From: Aequorivita iocasae
Lineage (GTDB): Bacteria; Bacteroidota; Bacteroidia; Flavobacteriales; Flavobacteriaceae
Direction of reading: 5' to 3'
DNA: 64,000 nt
Assembly: GCF_016757735.1 (NCBI RefSeq)
Contig: NZ_CP068439.1
Location: forward strand, 62,001 to 126,000
Shown here: piece after piece, positions 61,311 through 64,000 of the stretch
Numbering within the stretch: the stretch's first letter is position 1
Layout of the letters: every line of letters starts with the position of its first letter
Notes under the pieces: generated by a model
Told to the model about the DNA's origin: nothing
Database searches by the model: none
What the model saw: the letters and a program-made list of their open reading frames with translations, nothing else
Program-made: the position numbers and the translations under genes

Positions 61311-62513
61311 TTAATTCAAATTATCAAATGAAGCTTCCAATAAAAAAGGAGGCCAGGTTTCCTCTTTATGTATTAACTGAAAGCTTAATATACTATTCAT
61401 TCTTAATAATGGATCAGTACCTAATTTGTTGTTAACGGATATATTTACATTATAAATTCCTTTTGACAATTGAACCTTATGATGTGTTACATGAAATTCC
61501 AAACGCTCACCATTTAAATTCAAATCACATTTATTTGTATTGGCTTCCAACAAGGCTACGGGACGTTGTTCTTTATCAAATATGGAAATCGAAAAATGTG
61601 GAACACATTCAAAATGTTTTTTCAACTTAAACTTAAAATACAATTTTAAATCAGCCCCCCAGTCCAATTTATCGATGGTGGCATTTGTTACGGAATCAAG
61701 CAATTGTACTTCTTCCAAGCTTATACTCCCATCATCAAACACCACATTACTTTCGTTATTAATAAATCTGGTATAATACAAGTCAATCCCTTTAGCCACA
61801 TTTCCCCCTTGAAACTTTGCAATTCCATTTTCCATCAAAATAATGGAAGTACAAATACGCGAAACCATCGGCATATTGTGCGATACAAAAACAATGGCAG
61901 TTTTAGGCAAAATAGTATCAATCTGTTTAAAACATTTTAATACAAAACCCAAATCCCCTACTGCCAGAACCTCATCAATAATCAACACATCCGGTTGCAT
62001 CTGTGCCGCCACGGCAAAGCCCAAGCGTACCTTCATCCCGCTGCTATAATTCTGTACGGGCATATCAATAAACTCGCGTATTTCGGCAAAGTCTATAATC
62101 TCTTCTATTTTTTCGTTTATCTCTTTTCTGGTAAACCCGAGGATGGCACCGTTGTTATAAATGTTTTCGCGACCACTCAGAATGGGGTTAAAACCCGCGC
62201 CCAGCTCTATCAAGGCGCCTACCCTGCCCTTGATGGTTACCTTGCCGGCATCGGGATTTATTAGGCCGTTCAGTATTTTTAAGAGTGTAGATTTCCCGGC
62301 GCCGTTATGGCCTATGAGGCCCAAACACTCGCCGCGGCGTAGCTCAAAGCTAATATCCTTCACCGCCCAAAACTCCTTGGGCCGCAGTTCCCTATCGTTG
62401 CGGTTGCCGCTTAATCCACTGGCCAAGTCCTTCACCCCATACCACAGGCTGGTCTTAAGGTCTTTGCAGAACTTTTTGGAGAGGTTTTCGACGGTTATTA
62501 GTACTTCGTTCAT
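61311..62513 (-). CDS. wzt: Polysaccharide ABC transporter ATP-binding protein (Wzt-like)
   Basis: The ATPase of O-antigen export through the inner membrane. Walker A GHNGAGKST is at 68-76, the signature YSSGMKVRLG at 156-165, Walker B VLIIDE at 176-181 and H-loop His212. Residues about 270-400 form a Wzt-type carbohydrate-binding C-terminal domain, which in E. coli recognises the chain terminus. The frame extends to a GTG at 62591, but the extra 26 codons are heptad repeats, so I use the ATG at 62513. Confidence 0.93.
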   Translation of the reverse strand: MNEVLITVENLSKKFCKDLKTSLWYGVKDLASGLSGNRNDRELRPKEFWAVKDISFELRRGECLGLIGHNGAGKSTLLKILNGLINPDAGKVTIKGRVGALIELGAGFNPILSGRENIYNNGAILGFTRKEINEKIEEIIDFAEIREFIDMPVQNYSSGMKVRLGFAVAAQMQPDVLIIDEVLAVGDLGFVLKCFKQIDTILPKTAIVFVSHNMPMVSRICTSIILMENGIAKFQGGNVAKGIDLYYTRFINNESNVVFDDGSISLEEVQLLDSVTNATIDKLDWGADLKLYFKFKLKKHFECVPHFSISIFDKEQRPVALLEANTNKCDLNLNGERLEFHVTHHKVQLSKGIYNVNISVNNKLGTDPLLRMNSILSFQLIHKEETWPPFLLEASFDNLN

Positions 62514-62523
62514 TTTTTTCGTT

Positions 62524-62593
62524 GTGAGCCGTGAGGCGTGAGGCGTGAGGCGTGAGCTGTGAGCTGTGAGCCGTGAGCTGTCACCCTTCACCC
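62524..62593 (+). repeat. Heptad array, units GTGAGGC and GTGAGCT, ten units
   Basis: Ten consecutive units: GTGAGCC, three GTGAGGC, two GTGAGCT, GTGAGCC, GTGAGCT, then GTCACCC and TTCACCC. It begins 10 bp upstream of the wzt ATG and overlaps the stop codon of the four-helix-bundle gene (TGA at 62588-62590). Confidence 0.93.
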
Positions 62594-62938
62594 TTTCCTG
62601 TTTAAATAATTCCTATATCCTATTAATAATTTCCTGACTTTAACTAATAATTCCTGTAAGGTGCTATTCTTTTTAATAAATTGCAAACGTACTGCAATCA
62701 TATATTGAGTTTCCAATTCGGCTATAGAACCTACTGCTATCGCTATAAACTGAATAAGTTCTTTATCCCCTTTCCTTCCCGAACCTTCTGCTATATTGGA
62801 AGGTATGGAAACTGCAGCACGACGCATTTGACTTGTTAATCCATATCGTTCTTCTTTCGGAAATTTAGCTGTTTCTTGATAAACCAACTCAACTAAATCC
62901 ATACTAAACTTCCAGACATCTAAATCTTTATGATTCAT
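62588..62938 (-). CDS. Four-helix-bundle protein (S23/IVS family)
   Basis: A 116-residue protein with the family signature YGLTSQMRRAAVSIPSNIA followed by EGSGRKGDKELIQFIAIAVG. It begins MNHKDLDVWKFSMDLVELVY. It is a second member, with the gene at 43391-43750. It lies on the minus strand between wzm and wzt, which are normally adjacent, and is bounded by heptad arrays in inverted orientation. Its stop codon is inside the left array. Role unknown; homologues occur in 23S rRNA intervening sequences. Confidence 0.93.
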   Translation of the reverse strand: MNHKDLDVWKFSMDLVELVYQETAKFPKEERYGLTSQMRRAAVSIPSNIAEGSGRKGDKELIQFIAIAVGSIAELETQYMIAVRLQFIKKNSTLQELLVKVRKLLIGYRNYLNRKG

Positions 62939-62975
62939 AACCGTTAATTATTAATCATTTCACTTTACCGAACTA

Positions 62976-63003
62976 TTCACGCTTCACGTCTCACCCTTCA
63001 CGC
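62976..63003 (-). repeat. Heptad array in inverted orientation, four units
   Basis: On the plus strand: TTCACGC, TTCACGT, CTCACCC and TTCACGC; on the minus strand these read GCGTGAA-like units, matching the GCGTGAG phase of the array at 62524-62593 in the opposite orientation. It ends with the base next to the wzm stop codon (63004-63006). Confidence 0.88.
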
Positions 63004-63849
63004 TTACGCACTCATCCTTTCAACTAAAATAGGAATCGAAATTCTATAGAACAACAAAGCAATAAAAAACAGGGGGATGCAACAAGCAATTACGATTAAA
63101 AAATAGGTGAGATGTGCTGGAGGCATGCCTACTGCCAAATCGCGGGCTGTCAAAATGATGGGGGTAAATGGGTTTAGTTCCATTACGGTTTTCATGATAC
63201 CGCTTTTGGGAATGGCATATACTACTGGCGTTACATACATTAAAAATTGCAATCCAAAGCCTATCATACGGCCAATGTCTTTATAGAGCATTCCTAAAGG
63301 GGTAATAAATAACCCGAGGGTTGTTCCAAAAAGTATTCCGCCTAAAACAGCCACAGGAAACAAGAAAAGGCTCCAGTTAAAGCCTACCCCGAAAAAAAAT
63401 ATGAAAAACAAGAGCAACAGTATTTTTATGGAACTGTTAAACAGCAGTTTGTAGATACCAGAAATAACTAGAGCCTCCTTCGGAAAGTTAATTTTTGATA
63501 AAATACCCTTAGCACTATTAGTACTGCCTATAGGCGAATTGATAGCCTCGGTTATAATGGACCACAACAAGGTACCCGAAAAGGCAAATACGGGATAGGG
63601 AATACCGGTATCGGTAACCCGTACCGTTCCTGAATTGTTAAGAAATATCCAAACAAAAGCGGTGGCTAATGGCGTTACAAAGGCCCAAATAATGCCTAGA
63701 TAACTTTGGCGGTATTGTGCCTGTATGTCGCGCTTAGCTAACTGAAACGATAAAAACCGTGACCGGGCAATATCTGCCAAACTCTCTTTGAGCAGTTTAC
63801 CAAGGCGTAGGTTACTTTCCTTTTGATAGACTTTTGTTTCCAGTTCCAT
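63004..63849 (-). CDS. wzm: Polysaccharide ABC transporter permease (Wzm-like)
   Basis: A 281-residue ABC-2 type permease with six membrane helices: QLAKRDIQAQYRQSYLGIIW at the coupling N-terminus, LWSIITEAINS, a KINFPKEALVISGIYKLLFN interface segment and MELNPFTPIILTARDL near the C-terminus. It exports undecaprenyl-linked glycan with Wzt. The wzt gene follows 490 bp downstream, separated by a four-helix-bundle gene and heptad arrays. ATG at 63849. Confidence 0.93.
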   Translation of the reverse strand: MELETKVYQKESNLRLGKLLKESLADIARSRFLSFQLAKRDIQAQYRQSYLGIIWAFVTPLATAFVWIFLNNSGTVRVTDTGIPYPVFAFSGTLLWSIITEAINSPIGSTNSAKGILSKINFPKEALVISGIYKLLFNSSIKILLLLFFIFFFGVGFNWSLFLFPVAVLGGILFGTTLGLFITPLGMLYKDIGRMIGFGLQFLMYVTPVVYAIPKSGIMKTVMELNPFTPIILTARDLAVGMPPAHLTYFLIVIACCIPLFFIALLFYRISIPILVERMSA

Positions 63850-63905
63850 GGGGTTGGGGAGAAGTGGTTTTTTCTTGACGGCTAAGATAGGGAATTTGGT
63901 TTAAC

Positions 63906-64000
63906 TGGTGTCGGTTCTCGGTTCTGTGTTGTCGGTTGTCCGTTGTCCGTTGTCGGTTGTGGGTTGTGAAGCGTGAATCGTGAATCGTGAATCGTGAATG
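63906..64000 (+). repeat. Heptad array with unit switch from GGTTGTC to AATCGTG, runs off the window
   Basis: Thirteen complete units in one register: TGGTGTC, GGTTCTC, GGTTCTG, TGTTGTC, GGTTGTC, CGTTGTC twice, GGTTGTG twice, AAGCGTG, and AATCGTG three times, then AATG at the edge. It lies upstream of wzm. Confidence 0.93.

Noticed and set aside
62514-62591. 26-codon N-terminal extension of Wzt from a GTG
   Set aside because: The codons are heptad repeats (SSRLTAH-like peptide). The Wzt family begins at the ATG at 62513.
1-64000. tRNA or rRNA genes
   Set aside because: I saw no cloverleaf-like or rRNA-like sequence in the intergenic regions by eye; a tRNA scan would settle it.

Overview
The window reads as a chromosomal segment of a flavobacterium (Bacteroidota, Flavobacteriaceae; genus not determined). 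Reasons: low GC, flavobacterial lineage proteins (DUF5606, PorV2-like protein, DUF4105, an NA37-type nucleoid protein, an HU-HIG-type HU), TAnnTTTG -7 elements of the Bacteroidota type, frequent TTG/GTG starts and no recognisable Shine-Dalgarno sequences.

Layout. 1-2286: housekeeping (DUF5606, def, ruvX, dapD). 2283-9359: a lipopolysaccharide-core-like cluster with a kinase-fold protein, a GT9 heptosyltransferase-like enzyme, four GT2 proteins (one a tandem double domain) and a CDP-glycerol-transferase-like protein. 9490-24867: threonylcarbamoyl-AMP synthase, CCA-adding enzyme, heme A synthase, pRiA4b ORF-3-like protein, nucleoid protein, lipoprotein, recQ, then kpsF-tatC-AhpD-like-lptB, pssA, PorV2-like and DUF4105. 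24868-25573: gene-free and repeat-rich. 25574-63849: a large polysaccharide locus, nearly all on the minus strand. It holds an undecaprenyl-phosphate sugar-1-phosphate transferase, many GT4/GT2 glycosyltransferases, an O-antigen ligase/polymerase, pyruvyl- and acyl-transferases, four sulfotransferase-fold proteins, an asparagine-synthase-like amidotransferase, sugar-amine enzymes (DegT, a PLP-fold homologue, WbqC) and a Wzm/Wzt ABC exporter. An HU-type gene on the plus strand, with its own terminator, splits this locus in two. The set fits a sulfated, pyruvylated, acylated glycan primed on undecaprenyl phosphate and exported by the ABC route, built beside the lipid A/core functions (kpsF, lptB, GT9).

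The unusual content lies between genes. Small proteins of three unrelated families (GIY-YIG nuclease, GxxExxY/PD-(D/E)XK nuclease, S23/IVS-type four-helix bundle) each sit inside their own kind of inverted or palindromic repeat, with the repeat touching or containing the small gene's stop codon in several cases. Two four-helix-bundle genes are boxed by arrays of 7-bp units in inverted orientation; one box splits wzm from wzt. Further 7-bp arrays, with different unit sequences but a strict period of 7, lie at many other intergenic sites, often starting exactly at a neighbouring stop codon. I regard these repeat-boxed small genes and the heptad arrays as the most likely undescribed system in the window; mobility is inferred, not shown.
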